From Rhizobiales bacterium CCH10-E5 (lineage in GTDB: Bacteria; Pseudomonadota; Alphaproteobacteria; Rhizobiales; Beijerinckiaceae), in the NCBI GenBank assembly GCA_001556125.1, contig LSIG01000019.1:1-31737 (forward strand): a stretch of DNA of 31,737 nucleotides. Direction: 5' to 3'. The notes beneath the pieces were generated by a model. It saw only the letters and a program-made list of their open reading frames with translations, was not told where the DNA came from and ran no database searches. Position 1 is the first letter of the stretch, and each line of letters starts with the position of its first letter. Below, piece by piece: positions 14,303-22,630 of this stretch. Position numbers and translations under genes: made by a program.

Positions 14303-15280
14303 ATGGCTCGCGACACCTTCAGCAAATCACCTCGAATCGACCGAATGAGCTGGGACGATCTGCGGCTGTTCGCGCTGGTCGCCCAAGAACGCAGCATCCG
14401 GCGAGCTGCCGCGCGGGCGGGCGTCGGGGCCGCGACCTTGTTCCGGCGCATCGGCGAATTGGAGCAACAACTTGGTGCCAGGCTGCTCAACCGGTTGCCA
14501 GAGGGCGTTTCTCCAACTCTCTTTGGCCAACGGGCATTGGCCCTGATCGATCAAATGGCCGCTCCGGTATACGGCCTTGATCAATTGGCGGCAGAAGTCC
14601 GCGGAGACCGCGCTTTCGTGTCGATCACGGTGACGCAGGGCCTCGGCGTAAACTGGCTAGTCCCGAACGCAGCAGCCTTTCACAAAGCAAACCCCACGAT
14701 CGGCCTGGATTTTCGCATTGCCAACGGCGTCGCCGACATCCTGAGATTCGACAGCGATATCGGGATTCAGATGACGCCACCCAGCGTGCCGGAGCTTGTA
14801 GCGGGGAAACTGGGCCGCATGCATTTCGAACTATTCGCCTCACAGGCCTATCTGGATCTATATGGGTGCCCCGCCGACCTCGCCGAACTCAGACGGCACC
14901 GCTTCGTCGAGCAACTCGACGGCCATGTCGAGGAGGGGCACGTCGCCAACGTCTTGGGAGAGCTCCGCAACGAGCAGGTGGCAGCAAGGGTCCTGGGGAG
15001 TTGCGGGGCGATCCGGGCGATAGAAGCTGGCATCGGCATCGGAGCGCTGCCAAATTATTCCGTCGCGTTTGGCAACAAGGTGGTTCCCTTGAACCTGCCT
15101 GTGACCAAATATCGGGACATCTGGCTGACCTACAGGTCGGATGCTCGCGAGCGGGCGGCAGTGACCACGACCATCACCTGGCTGAAGGCGCTGTTCGATC
15201 CACGTCGCTGGAAATGTTTCAAGGATGAGTTGGTGCCAGCGAAGGACGTTGGGCCTATGCCTTTGGGTATCTCGGGCTGA
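14303..15280 (+). CDS. LysR-family transcriptional regulator
   Basis: 325 residues. WDDLRLFALVAQERSIRRAA, then RAGVGAATLFRRIGELEQQL, is the LysR N-terminal helix-turn-helix and linker helix. The rest is the usual substrate-binding domain (VSITVTQGLGVNWLVPNAAAF, a GVADILRFDSDIGI segment). Such proteins activate nearby or divergent genes with a small-molecule inducer. The start may be the ATG at 14303 or at 14345 (MSWDDLRLF); neither has a clear ribosome-binding site, and most family members begin as the shorter form. It is divergent from the hypothetical gene ending at 13695. Its position near the catabolic operon suggests but does not show a role there. Confidence 0.85.
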   Translation: MARDTFSKSPRIDRMSWDDLRLFALVAQERSIRRAAARAGVGAATLFRRIGELEQQLGARLLNRLPEGVSPTLFGQRALALIDQMAAPVYGLDQLAAEVRGDRAFVSITVTQGLGVNWLVPNAAAFHKANPTIGLDFRIANGVADILRFDSDIGIQMTPPSVPELVAGKLGRMHFELFASQAYLDLYGCPADLAELRRHRFVEQLDGHVEEGHVANVLGELRNEQVAARVLGSCGAIRAIEAGIGIGALPNYSVAFGNKVVPLNLPVTKYRDIWLTYRSDARERAAVTTTITWLKALFDPRRWKCFKDELVPAKDVGPMPLGISG

Positions 15281-15359
15281 TTCTCGAGGCTTGCGAAGAT
15301 CTTCGCCACCGCGATGCCGATGTTCTCATAGAGGATCGGAAGCGGCAATTACCGCTACG

Positions 15360-15437
15360 ACACGACCCGTTGTCTCGATGGCATAGAGCACCGTGATCTG
15401 GTGGATCGCCGCCTCTGCGATCGGCGACTTTTTGTCT
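15360..15437 (-). pseudogene. IS66-family transposase (TnpC) remnant
   Basis: Read on the minus strand, one frame gives DKKSPIAEAAIHQITVLYAIE, then TTGR. This closely follows the IS66 transposase segment SPIAEEALRRIAALYAIEAEIRGR. The match is confined to about 25 residues, with stops soon after. It marks old transposition in the 290-bp gap between the LysR and IclR genes, at the left side of the catabolic region. Confidence 0.5.
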
Positions 15438-15567
15438 CATCTGCGCTCCTGAATGGCTGCGTTGACCCAGAAATCCTCCCGTCCTGCAAATCCCTAAACG
15501 GCCTCAATGGCGCTGACGCCGGACGCGAACTGGGGCTGCGCGACGGACCGCGCGTGCTGCGCCGCTC

Positions 15568-16356
15568 TCACGCCTCGAACGCGCATTCTGGACGACGCGC
15601 GAACTCGTCTCGCATGACAATCTCGGCGTCCTGCGCCGCCCGCATCAGGCGCTCGCCGAGCTTGGGAATGTCAAGCGCGGAAAGGCGAAAGACTGGGATG
15701 CACAGCGACAGGCCGGCGACAGGCTCGCCGCGCGCGTTCCGGACGGCAACACCGACACCGCCCACATCCTCTCGGAACGAGCCGAGATTAATGCTGTAGC
15801 CGGCGCTGCGAACGCGCGCGATCTGCATTCTCACGGCGTCGGGATGGGTGGGCGAGATGCTGGTGTAGCGAACGAGCGGCGCGCTCAGCACCCAATCGAT
15901 CTGCGCATCGGGCAGGGCTGCAAGCTGCGCCAGCCCAGGCGAGACGCAATGGGCGGGGGAGCGCGTGTCCAGTGAGGTCAGCGACACCACAGGCTTGGGG
16001 GAGAGGAGCTGGTGCAGATAGACGATGTAACGCCCCTCGAGGCGCGTGAGGTGGACCGTCTCTTCGCTCTCCTCGTGCAACTCGATCATGATGGGCAGGA
16101 GCTGCTTCTTCAGGTCGATCCTGCCCCCGCGCTCGCCGGCCAGGCCGAGAGCGGCGGGCCCAAGGCTGTAGCGCAGGTCAGGCCCCTTGATGAGCCAGCC
16201 GCGTTCCACCAGGGTCGCCGCCAGCCGGAAGGTCGTCGTCTTTCCCGCTTCCAGCCGCTCGCTGAGCTGGGTGAGATTCAGGCTTCCTTCGCGCGCGAGC
16301 ACTTCAAGAAGCGCAAGCGCCCTCTCAACGGAGGATAAGGTCGGCGACCCATTCAC
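15568..16356 (-). CDS. IclR-family transcriptional regulator
   Basis: From the GTG at 16356 (GGAG eight nt upstream) this is 262 residues, the normal IclR size. The frame also extends to a TTG at 16395 without a ribosome site. Residues 8-70 form the winged helix-turn-helix (SSVERALALLEVLAREGSLN, LTQLSERL, TTFRLAATLVERGWL). The rest is the effector domain (ETVHLTRLEGRYIVYLHQL, RSPAHCVSPGLAQLAAL, VGGVGVAVRNARGEPVAGLS). IclR proteins control catabolic operons, often divergently, and respond to an aromatic or organic acid ligand. It is divergent from the tautomerase-BVMO operon, with a palindrome in the shared gap, so it is the likely direct regulator. Confidence 0.9.
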   Translation of the reverse strand: MNGSPTLSSVERALALLEVLAREGSLNLTQLSERLEAGKTTTFRLAATLVERGWLIKGPDLRYSLGPAALGLAGERGGRIDLKKQLLPIMIELHEESEETVHLTRLEGRYIVYLHQLLSPKPVVSLTSLDTRSPAHCVSPGLAQLAALPDAQIDWVLSAPLVRYTSISPTHPDAVRMQIARVRSAGYSINLGSFREDVGGVGVAVRNARGEPVAGLSLCIPVFRLSALDIPKLGERLMRAAQDAEIVMRDEFARRPECAFEA

Positions 16357-16401
16357 GGCCTGATCTCCAATGCCAAGGCGTTCCGATAGGAACAATGCAT
16401 A

Positions 16402-16418
16402 GTTTCTTATAAAGAAAC
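16402..16418. promoter_or_regulatory. Palindromic operator candidate for the IclR protein
   Basis: GTTTCTT-ATA-AAGAAAC is a perfect 7+7 inverted repeat. On the minus strand TATAAG (16406-16411) within it could be the -10 of the iclR promoter, so binding would autoregulate. The same gap also has ATGTTCC (16471-16477) matched by GGAACAT (16507-16513), and ATAGGAAC (16386-16393) matched by GTTCCTAT (16473-16480), which could serve the operon side. Confidence 0.55.
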
Positions 16419-16625
16419 AATACCTGCCTGAAACGCATCCGCCTGAGCGTTTTCCCTCGAGCGACTCAGAATGTTCCTATATGTGAAATTTTATGTTGCT
16501 TATGATGGAACATCCCGCTACAGAAAGTCGTCGGGTCGTCTACGCCAACCGACTCGCCAGAGCGCGTAGAGAACGCAGACGCCGCGAAAAGCCCGCCGCA
16601 CAAGCGCGGGGTCGGAGGAAGTTCA

Positions 16626-16826
16626 ATGCCAGTGATCAGGATCAGCCACGCCGCCCAATATGACCCGGCTGCAAAAGAAAAAATCCTGAAGGAGGTCACA
16701 GCAGCCTACGCCGCTGCCGCCGGCTGTGACCCCGCGAAAGTGTGGGTAGTGCTGGAAGAGGTTGCGAAGACGGACTGGTCGACCGGGGGCACGTCGCTCG
16801 CTGCGCGCGCCGCGCAGACGTCCTGA
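16626..16826 (+). CDS. 4-oxalocrotonate-tautomerase-like protein
   Basis: 66 residues, the 4-OT monomer size, with GGAGGAAG before the ATG. Pro2, exposed after Met removal, is the catalytic base in this family (MPVIRI). VWVVLEEVAKTDWSTGG matches the V-x-V-x-I-x-E-V-x-x-x-x-W-x-x-GG core. Family members move protons between enol and keto forms or act on unsaturated acids. A conserved Arg near residue 11 of classical 4-OT is not seen (AAQYD), so the substrate may differ. First gene of the catabolic operon, 64 bp before the BVMO. Confidence 0.8.
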   Translation: MPVIRISHAAQYDPAAKEKILKEVTAAYAAAAGCDPAKVWVVLEEVAKTDWSTGGTSLAARAAQTS

Positions 16827-16889
16827 CGTCAGCGCCCTTGAAAAAGGCTCGTCGCGCCCGGGGTCGGCGCAGCGCGAGCTACGGAGTGG

Positions 16890-18902
16890 ATGAAGCGCAA
16901 GGATCGGCGAGAAATGGTTGCTGCATGGCGGGCGATGCCCGATGAGCGCGAGGCGCAGGGCGGATTACGCAAATATGACGAGGTCTCGCCGATCACGGCT
17001 AGCCGCGAGGAAATCGAGCAGGCCGTGCAGGATGCGGACCTCCCCGCGCTTCTCGCCGCGCTCGCGATGATCACGGCGGACGAGACTTTGATCGCCGATG
17101 ATCTGCGCCCGCCCACGCCCCCCATGGGCGCCTCCATCAAAGGTCAGGGCGGCATGTCCGACGAGGCGCAGGCGAAGGCGCGCTCGCTCGCCGTGCGCGC
17201 CATCGTCGCCTATCGCGACCGGGGCTCGCCCTCTCCCGAGGTGCCCGACGCGGCCTGGCTGAACCGCATCATGCGGTTTATGACCAAGGATGCGGGCGAC
17301 GACTATCTGCCATTGCTGAGCTCGGAGCTCGGGCTGCCGCGCGACATGGGCGCGCCTGACTGGCGCAAGGAAGACCTCGCGCCCGGCCGCGATTTCTCGG
17401 TGGCCGTGATCGGCGCGGGCCTTTCCGGCGTCGCCGCGGCCCATCGCCTGTCCCAGTCCGGCGTCAGTTTCACTGTTTTCGAGCGTAGCGAGGACGTGGG
17501 CGGCGTGTGGTGGGCCAACCGCTATCCCGGATGCCGGCTCGACACGCCGAACTTCGCCTACAGCCTTTCCTTCGCCCAGCGCCAGGACTGGCCGCAGCAA
17601 TTCTCGCGGCAATCGGAGATCCAGTCCTATATCGCCGAGGTCACCCGGCTCGCCCATCTTCGCCCGCACATCCGGTTCGGCGTCGAAGTCACGGGGCTGA
17701 CCTGGGACGAGGCGGCCGCCGTCTGGCGGCTCTCGATCCGCGAGGCGGACGGCTCCAGGTCCGAACGCCGGTTCAACGCGGTGATCTCGGCGGTCGGGCA
17801 GCTCAGCCAGCCCTCGATTCCCGAGATCGAGGGGCTCGACGGCTTCAAGGGCCGCTGGTTCCATTCGGCGCAATGGCCTGCGGACATTGACGTCAAGGGC
17901 AAGCGCGTCGCCGTGATCGGCGCGGGCGCCAGCGCCTATCAGATCGTCCCCTCGATCGTCGACGAGGTCGACGCGCTGCGCGTATTCCAGCGCAACCCGC
18001 CCTGGATGCTGCCGACGCCGACCTATCATGACGACATCAAGCCGGGCATGGCGTGGCTGTTGCGCCATATCCCCTATTATGGCCGCTGGTTCCGCTTCTG
18101 GCAGTTCTGGATCGCCGCCGAGGGCCGGCTGCCGTCCGTGCAGGTGGAGAAGGACTGGAAACATCCTGTGTCGGTCGGCCGGGCGAACGAGAGGCTGCGC
18201 CAGGAGTGCATGGCGCATCTTGAGGCCCAGCTCACGGACAGGCCCGACCTTCTCGAGAAGCTGACGCCGAACTATCCGCCGGGCGCCAAGCGGATGCTGC
18301 GCGACAACGGCGTGTGGACAGCGGCGCTGAAGCGTCCCCATGCGCAGTTGATCACTGAGCCTCTCGCGCGGATCGAGGGCGACGCGATCGTCACCGCCGA
18401 CGGCGAGCGTCATGAGGTCGACGTCATTGTCTTCGCCACCGGCTTTCTGGCGTCGGACTATCTGCATCCGATGAAAGTCATCGGGCGCGAGGGGCGCGAC
18501 CTGCATGAATGGTGGGCGGGCGATTGCCGCGCCTATCTCGGCGTCGTCATCCCTGGCTTTCCCAACCTGTTCATGTCCTGCGGGCCGAACACCGGCGTCG
18601 TGGTCAATGGCAGCGCGATCTTCTCGGCCGAATGCGCGGTGAAATACGCAACCTCGGCGATCGGCGAAATGCTCGCGAAAGGCTATTCAGCGATTGATTG
18701 CCGCATGGAGCCGTTCGAGGCGTTCAACCGCCGGGTCGATGCGGAAAACCTAACCAAATCTTGGGGTGTCGCGACAGTGAGCAGCTGGTATCGAAACGCC
18801 GCCGGCCGCGCGTCGCAGACATGGCCGTTCTCGCTGCTTGAATACTGGCGCGTCACGCAATCGGCCGATATGGGCGATTTCGTCCTGACAAAGGCGGGCT
18901 GA
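16890..18902 (+). CDS. Type I Baeyer-Villiger monooxygenase with long N-terminal extension
   Basis: 670 residues. The FAD Rossmann motif GAGLSG is at 175-180, the BVMO fingerprint F-x-G-x-x-x-H-x-x-x-WP (FKGRWFHSAQWP) at 319-330, and the NADPH motif GAGASA at 344-349. WWANRYPGCRLD (about 207-218) is the usual FAD-side block and VDVIVFATGF a late conserved motif. Type I BVMOs use NADPH and O2 to insert oxygen next to a carbonyl, turning ketones into esters or lactones. The 165 residues before the first Rossmann motif are unlike the short N-terminus of cyclohexanone monooxygenase. They recall 4-hydroxyacetophenone monooxygenase, which has a similar extension. The exact substrate cannot be read. 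The start could also be at 16914. Confidence 0.9.
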   Translation: MKRKDRREMVAAWRAMPDEREAQGGLRKYDEVSPITASREEIEQAVQDADLPALLAALAMITADETLIADDLRPPTPPMGASIKGQGGMSDEAQAKARSLAVRAIVAYRDRGSPSPEVPDAAWLNRIMRFMTKDAGDDYLPLLSSELGLPRDMGAPDWRKEDLAPGRDFSVAVIGAGLSGVAAAHRLSQSGVSFTVFERSEDVGGVWWANRYPGCRLDTPNFAYSLSFAQRQDWPQQFSRQSEIQSYIAEVTRLAHLRPHIRFGVEVTGLTWDEAAAVWRLSIREADGSRSERRFNAVISAVGQLSQPSIPEIEGLDGFKGRWFHSAQWPADIDVKGKRVAVIGAGASAYQIVPSIVDEVDALRVFQRNPPWMLPTPTYHDDIKPGMAWLLRHIPYYGRWFRFWQFWIAAEGRLPSVQVEKDWKHPVSVGRANERLRQECMAHLEAQLTDRPDLLEKLTPNYPPGAKRMLRDNGVWTAALKRPHAQLITEPLARIEGDAIVTADGERHEVDVIVFATGFLASDYLHPMKVIGREGRDLHEWWAGDCRAYLGVVIPGFPNLFMSCGPNTGVVVNGSAIFSAECAVKYATSAIGEMLAKGYSAIDCRMEPFEAFNRRVDAENLTKSWGVATVSSWYRNAAGRASQTWPFSLLEYWRVTQSADMGDFVLTKAG

Positions 18903-18953
18903 GAGCGGGTTCGCCGCCGAAAAGAAAAAGCCGAAATCGGGAGGAAACCAGAC

Positions 18954-20003
18954 ATGCTGAGACGTCATCTTGTGAAGGCCGCGTCCGCGATCGCGCTGCT
19001 GGCATCCACCGGCCTCGCGCAGGCGTTCGAGAAGGTGGTCATCCAGAACGGGTCGCCCGTGCCCGCCGCGGCCTATGTCGACTATTACGTTGCCCAGGAG
19101 GCCGGCTTCTTCGCTGAAGAGGGGCTCGACGTCGCGGTGCGTTACGCGCAAGGCGCGCCGCAGGCCGCTCAGATCACGGCGAGCGGCGGCGCGGACCTCG
19201 GGCAGTTCGCCTTCGAGCCCTACCTCTATGGCTACGCGCAGGGGATGCGCGGTAAGTTCATCTTCAATTACTCGAACCACAACATCTTCTTCATGGCGGT
19301 TCCGGTCGACAGCCCGGCCCGCAGCGTCGCCGATCTCGCCGGCAAGACGATCGGCGTCTCCAACATGGGAAGCGGCTCGCTGATCGTCGCGCGCTCGATG
19401 CTGCGCGCGGCCGGCCTGAAATCCGATCCGTCGGTCTTTCTCCCGGTCGGCGTCGGCGACAGCGCGCTGCAGGCGCTGAAGTCGGGCAAGGTGCAGGCGC
19501 TCTCTTTGTGGGACGGCGGCTACGCGGCCCTGGAGCGCGCGGGCGTCAAGCTGCGCTATCTGCATCACCCCCGGATCGGCTTCATCGGCAGCGACGGGCT
19601 GTTCGTCGCCGACAGCGCCTATGACCGGGTCAAGGACCGCGCCGTGGGCATCCTGCGCGCTCTGGTGAAGGCGCGCATCTTCATGCGCGAAAACCCCGAG
19701 GCCGCGCTTCGCATCTACTGGAAGGCCAATCCGGCCTCCAGGCAGGGCGCCACCGATGCCGACGCGCTGAGGACCGGCATGGCCGAGCTCTCGTTCATGA
19801 TGAATCTCGGGGACGAGACGCCCATCGACCAGATCGGCCGCTTTGATCTCGACAAGCTGACGAACTATCTCGCCGTGATGAAGGAGGAAGGTGTGCTGAC
19901 CTCCGATCTCTCCGCGAAGGCGCTCGCCACCAATGAGCTGATGGATCGCGTCGGCCCGATCGACGCGCAGGCCGTCCGCGCCAAGGCGCGAGGCTGGAAA
20001 TGA
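18954..20003 (+). CDS. NMT1/SsuA-type ABC substrate-binding protein
   Basis: 349 residues with a signal peptide (MLRRHLVKAASAIALLAST, then GLAQA before FEK; likely cleavage after AQA). The mature protein follows the NMT1/THI5-like pattern: YVAQEAGFFAEEGLDV, GQFAFEPYLYGYAQG, and LAGKTIGVSNMGSGSLIVARSML. These periplasmic proteins feed ABC importers for sulfonates, nitrate, thiamine precursors, phthalate-type and other small molecules. GGGAGGAAACC sits before the ATG. The stop overlaps the ATPase start by 4 bp. In this operon it most likely delivers the catabolic substrate. Confidence 0.85.
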   Translation: MLRRHLVKAASAIALLASTGLAQAFEKVVIQNGSPVPAAAYVDYYVAQEAGFFAEEGLDVAVRYAQGAPQAAQITASGGADLGQFAFEPYLYGYAQGMRGKFIFNYSNHNIFFMAVPVDSPARSVADLAGKTIGVSNMGSGSLIVARSMLRAAGLKSDPSVFLPVGVGDSALQALKSGKVQALSLWDGGYAALERAGVKLRYLHHPRIGFIGSDGLFVADSAYDRVKDRAVGILRALVKARIFMRENPEAALRIYWKANPASRQGATDADALRTGMAELSFMMNLGDETPIDQIGRFDLDKLTNYLAVMKEEGVLTSDLSAKALATNELMDRVGPIDAQAVRAKARGWK

Positions 20004-20863
20004 ACACGCACGCTCTTCCCCCCGACGCCGGGGCCCCCATGCCCGGGGGCCCGGAGGCGGATCGTCTCCAGGATCGTCGTCTGGCCGGAACGACGCGGCT
20101 GATCGAGTTCAACAGGGTCGCGAAGGTGTATCGCGCCGTCGACGGGCGTCCGGTTCGCGCGGTCGATTCGGTGTCCGCGGCGATCGGGGCGGGAGAGTTC
20201 GTCTCGATCCTCGGCCCGTCGGGCTGCGGCAAGAGCACGCTGATGATGATGCTGGCGGGCCTCCTCAGCCCGTCAGAAGGCGAGATTCGCTTCAAGGGCG
20301 AGCCGGTCTTCGGACCGCAGGAGGGATGCGGCATCGTGTTTCAGGATGCGGTGCTGTTTCCCTGGCGAACGGTCCTGTCCAACGTCATGCTGCCCGGCGA
20401 GGTGCGGGGCCTGCCCAAGGCCGAGCAGGAGCGTCGGGCGCGTGCCATGATCAGGCTGGTCGGCCTGGCCGGCTTCGAGACGAAGTTCCCGCACGAACTC
20501 TCGGGCGGGATGCAGCAGCGCGTCTCGATCGCCAGGGCGCTGTCTCTCGAGCCCTCGCTGCTGGTGATGGACGAACCTTTCGGCGCGCTCGACGCCATGA
20601 CGCGCGAGCAGATGAATCTCGAGCTTCAGCGCATCAGCCTCGACCTGGGCGCGACGGTCGTGTTCGTCACCCATTCGATCGCCGAAGCCGCGTTTCTTTC
20701 CGACCGCGTCTTCGTCATGTCGGGCCGCCCCTCGACCGTGCGCGAGATCGTCGACATCGACATTCCGCGGCCGCGGCGCATCGAGCAGATGAACAGCGAC
20801 GCGTTTGGCGGATATGTCTCGCGGCTGCGCGACCTGCTCGACCACAGAGGAGAGCCCGCATGA
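20000..20863 (+). CDS. ABC importer ATPase (SsuB/TauB type)
   Basis: 287 residues. Walker A GPSGCGKST is at 72-80, Q-loop FQDAVLFPW near 115, signature LSGGM at 167-171, Walker B LLVMDEPFGALD with DE at 191-192, and switch His in VTHSIAEA. The P-W after the Q-loop is typical of SsuB/TauB/NrtD ATPases. The N-terminal 35 residues are a Pro/Ala-rich extension. It overlaps both neighbours by 4 bp, showing tight coupling of binding protein, ATPase and permease. Confidence 0.92.
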   Translation: MNTHALPPDAGAPMPGGPEADRLQDRRLAGTTRLIEFNRVAKVYRAVDGRPVRAVDSVSAAIGAGEFVSILGPSGCGKSTLMMMLAGLLSPSEGEIRFKGEPVFGPQEGCGIVFQDAVLFPWRTVLSNVMLPGEVRGLPKAEQERRARAMIRLVGLAGFETKFPHELSGGMQQRVSIARALSLEPSLLVMDEPFGALDAMTREQMNLELQRISLDLGATVVFVTHSIAEAAFLSDRVFVMSGRPSTVREIVDIDIPRPRRIEQMNSDAFGGYVSRLRDLLDHRGEPA

Positions 20864-21678
20864 AAGCCTCGGCCACGACGCAGGAACTGCGGCCCTGGCG
20901 GCCTGTGTTCACAACCCCTCGCGGACTTCCCGCGATCATCTGCACCATCGTCGCGCTTGCGCTCTGGCAGGCGAGCGTCGCTTTGTTCGACGTGCCCGCC
21001 TATGTGATCCCCGCGCCCGCGACGGTGGCCGCGCGCATCTATGAGGACCTCGTCTCCGGCCTGATCCTTCCCCACTTCTGGATCACGTTTGTCGAGGTGA
21101 TCGTCGGCTTCGCCATGGCGGTCGTCCTGGGCATGGGGCTTGGCGTCACCATCGGCCTGTCGCCGGCGATCGACCGCGCGATCTATCCGCTGCTTCTGGC
21201 TTTCCAGACCATCCCGAAGGTGGCGATCGCGCCCCTCCTGATCATCTGGTTCGGCTACGGGCTTCATTCAAAGGCGGTGATGGCGGCGCTGATCGCCTTC
21301 TTTCCGATCCTCGTCAACGTCATCGCAGGGCTCAGAACGACGGACCAGCGGCGGCTGTTGCTGATGAAATCGCTGCGCGCGCGCCCGCTGCAGGTCTTCA
21401 CGAAAGTCCGGCTGCCGGGGATGCTGCCCTATCTCTTCGCGGGCCTTGAGGTCGGCATAGTGTTCGCGCTGATCGGAGCGATCGTCGGCGAATTCGTCGG
21501 GTCCTCGGTGGGGCTTGGCAGCCTCATCATCCAGCGACAGGCGGTGATCGACGTCGCGGGCGTGTTCTCCGTTCTCGCCTATCTCTCCGTGATGGGGCTT
21601 CTGCTGAGCCTCGCAGTCAAACTCATCGCCAGCCGAACGGCCTTCTGGGAGCGGCCGCCGGAGACGACGAACCGCTGA
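20860..21678 (+). CDS. ABC importer permease (SsuC/TauC type)
   Basis: 272 residues with about six hydrophobic segments (PAIICTIVALALWQASVALF; FWITFVEVIVGFAMAVVLGM; and later helices ending VFSVLAYLSVMGLLLSLAVKL). The EAA-type cytoplasmic loop for ATPase contact is around LRTTDQRRLLLMKSLRARPL, followed by the typical VRLPGMLPYLFAGLEVG and AIVGEFVGSSVGLG. It belongs to the BPD_transp_1 family of sulfonate/nitrate-type importers. The ATG overlaps the ATPase stop. An 82-bp gap with a small GGCGCC/GGCGCC stem (21720-21736) separates it from the next gene. Confidence 0.9.
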   Translation: MKASATTQELRPWRPVFTTPRGLPAIICTIVALALWQASVALFDVPAYVIPAPATVAARIYEDLVSGLILPHFWITFVEVIVGFAMAVVLGMGLGVTIGLSPAIDRAIYPLLLAFQTIPKVAIAPLLIIWFGYGLHSKAVMAALIAFFPILVNVIAGLRTTDQRRLLLMKSLRARPLQVFTKVRLPGMLPYLFAGLEVGIVFALIGAIVGEFVGSSVGLGSLIIQRQAVIDVAGVFSVLAYLSVMGLLLSLAVKLIASRTAFWERPPETTNR

Positions 21679-21760
21679 ACCAACTTTCCTCGGGACGCCA
21701 TGCTCGCGCGCCAGGCCACGGCGCCGCGTCGGCGCCACTTTGCCAAAAAAGGGCTGATCC

Positions 21761-22579
21761 ATGCCAATCGCGACATCCAACGGCCGCAGGCTGAACTATG
21801 AACTTCAAGGAAACGGCGACGCCGTCCTGATGTTCGCCAGCTCGCTCGGCACGAGCTTGGAGCTCTGGGATCGGCAGACCGAGGCGCTCGCGCCGCATTT
21901 TCAGGTCCTGCGTTACGACTATCGCGGCCACGGCCGTTCCTTCCCCAGCGGAGAGGCGGCGAGCGTCGCTGATTTCGCCGCCGACGCTCTGGCGGTCATG
22001 GACGCCGCCGGGGTCGGGCGGGCGCATTTCATCGGCCTTTCGCTTGGCGGCATGATCGGCCAGCATCTGGCCCTGCATGCGCCCGGGCGATTGCTCTCGC
22101 TCACGCTCTGCGCGACGGCCGCCTATCTGCCGCCGCCCGACGCATGGGAGCAGCGCGCCCGCAACGCGGTGGTCCAGGGCATGGAGCCCTTCATCGAGAT
22201 TTCTCGCGGCCGCTGGTTCACGCCGCATCTTCTCGCCTCCGCGCCCGACGTCGCAGAGGGCGCGCTCGCCCAGCTCGCGCATGTCGATCCGGCGAGCTAC
22301 GCGGTCGCCTGCCGGGTCATCCGCGATTTCGACCTGCGCAGTCGCGTGAGCGAGATCAGACTGCCCGTGCAGCTCATCGCCGGCGAACAGGATCCCTCGA
22401 CGCCCCCTGCCGCGCTGGAGGGGCTTCGCGCGGAGATTCCGGGCGCGACCATGACGATCCTATCGCCCGCCGCGCATCTGCTGAACCTCGAGAGGCCGGA
22501 CGAAGTCTCCCGCCTCATCGCAAGCTTCGCTAGACGCCATCATCCCGATCAAAGCGCTGCGCAGCCTGCCGACGCCTGA
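21761..22579 (+). CDS. Alpha/beta hydrolase, 3-oxoadipate enol-lactonase-like
   Basis: 272 residues. Catalytic triad candidates are Ser94 in GLSLGG, Asp211 in GEQDPSTP and His239 in AAHLLNLERP. The oxyanion side is FASSLGTSLELWD, and YDYRGHGRS follows the usual strand 4. The arrangement is that of PcaD-type enol-lactonases (compare their LLN-LP-x-x-W, DxRGHG and GLSxGG motifs). Beside a BVMO, a natural job is opening a lactone or cleaving an ester made by that enzyme. There is no strong ribosome-binding site upstream. Confidence 0.8.
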   Translation: MPIATSNGRRLNYELQGNGDAVLMFASSLGTSLELWDRQTEALAPHFQVLRYDYRGHGRSFPSGEAASVADFAADALAVMDAAGVGRAHFIGLSLGGMIGQHLALHAPGRLLSLTLCATAAYLPPPDAWEQRARNAVVQGMEPFIEISRGRWFTPHLLASAPDVAEGALAQLAHVDPASYAVACRVIRDFDLRSRVSEIRLPVQLIAGEQDPSTPPAALEGLRAEIPGATMTILSPAAHLLNLERPDEVSRLIASFARRHHPDQSAAQPADA

Positions 22580-22630
22580 TCCCCGACGCACGCCACATCG
22601 CCGCCCGGAAGGGCCAAAGGAGCCAATCGC

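Noticed and set aside
16965..18506. 513-codon minus-strand frame opposite the BVMO
   Set aside because: Mirror frame of a gene with full BVMO motifs; composition (RRG, HG, DDR repeats) is typical antisense.
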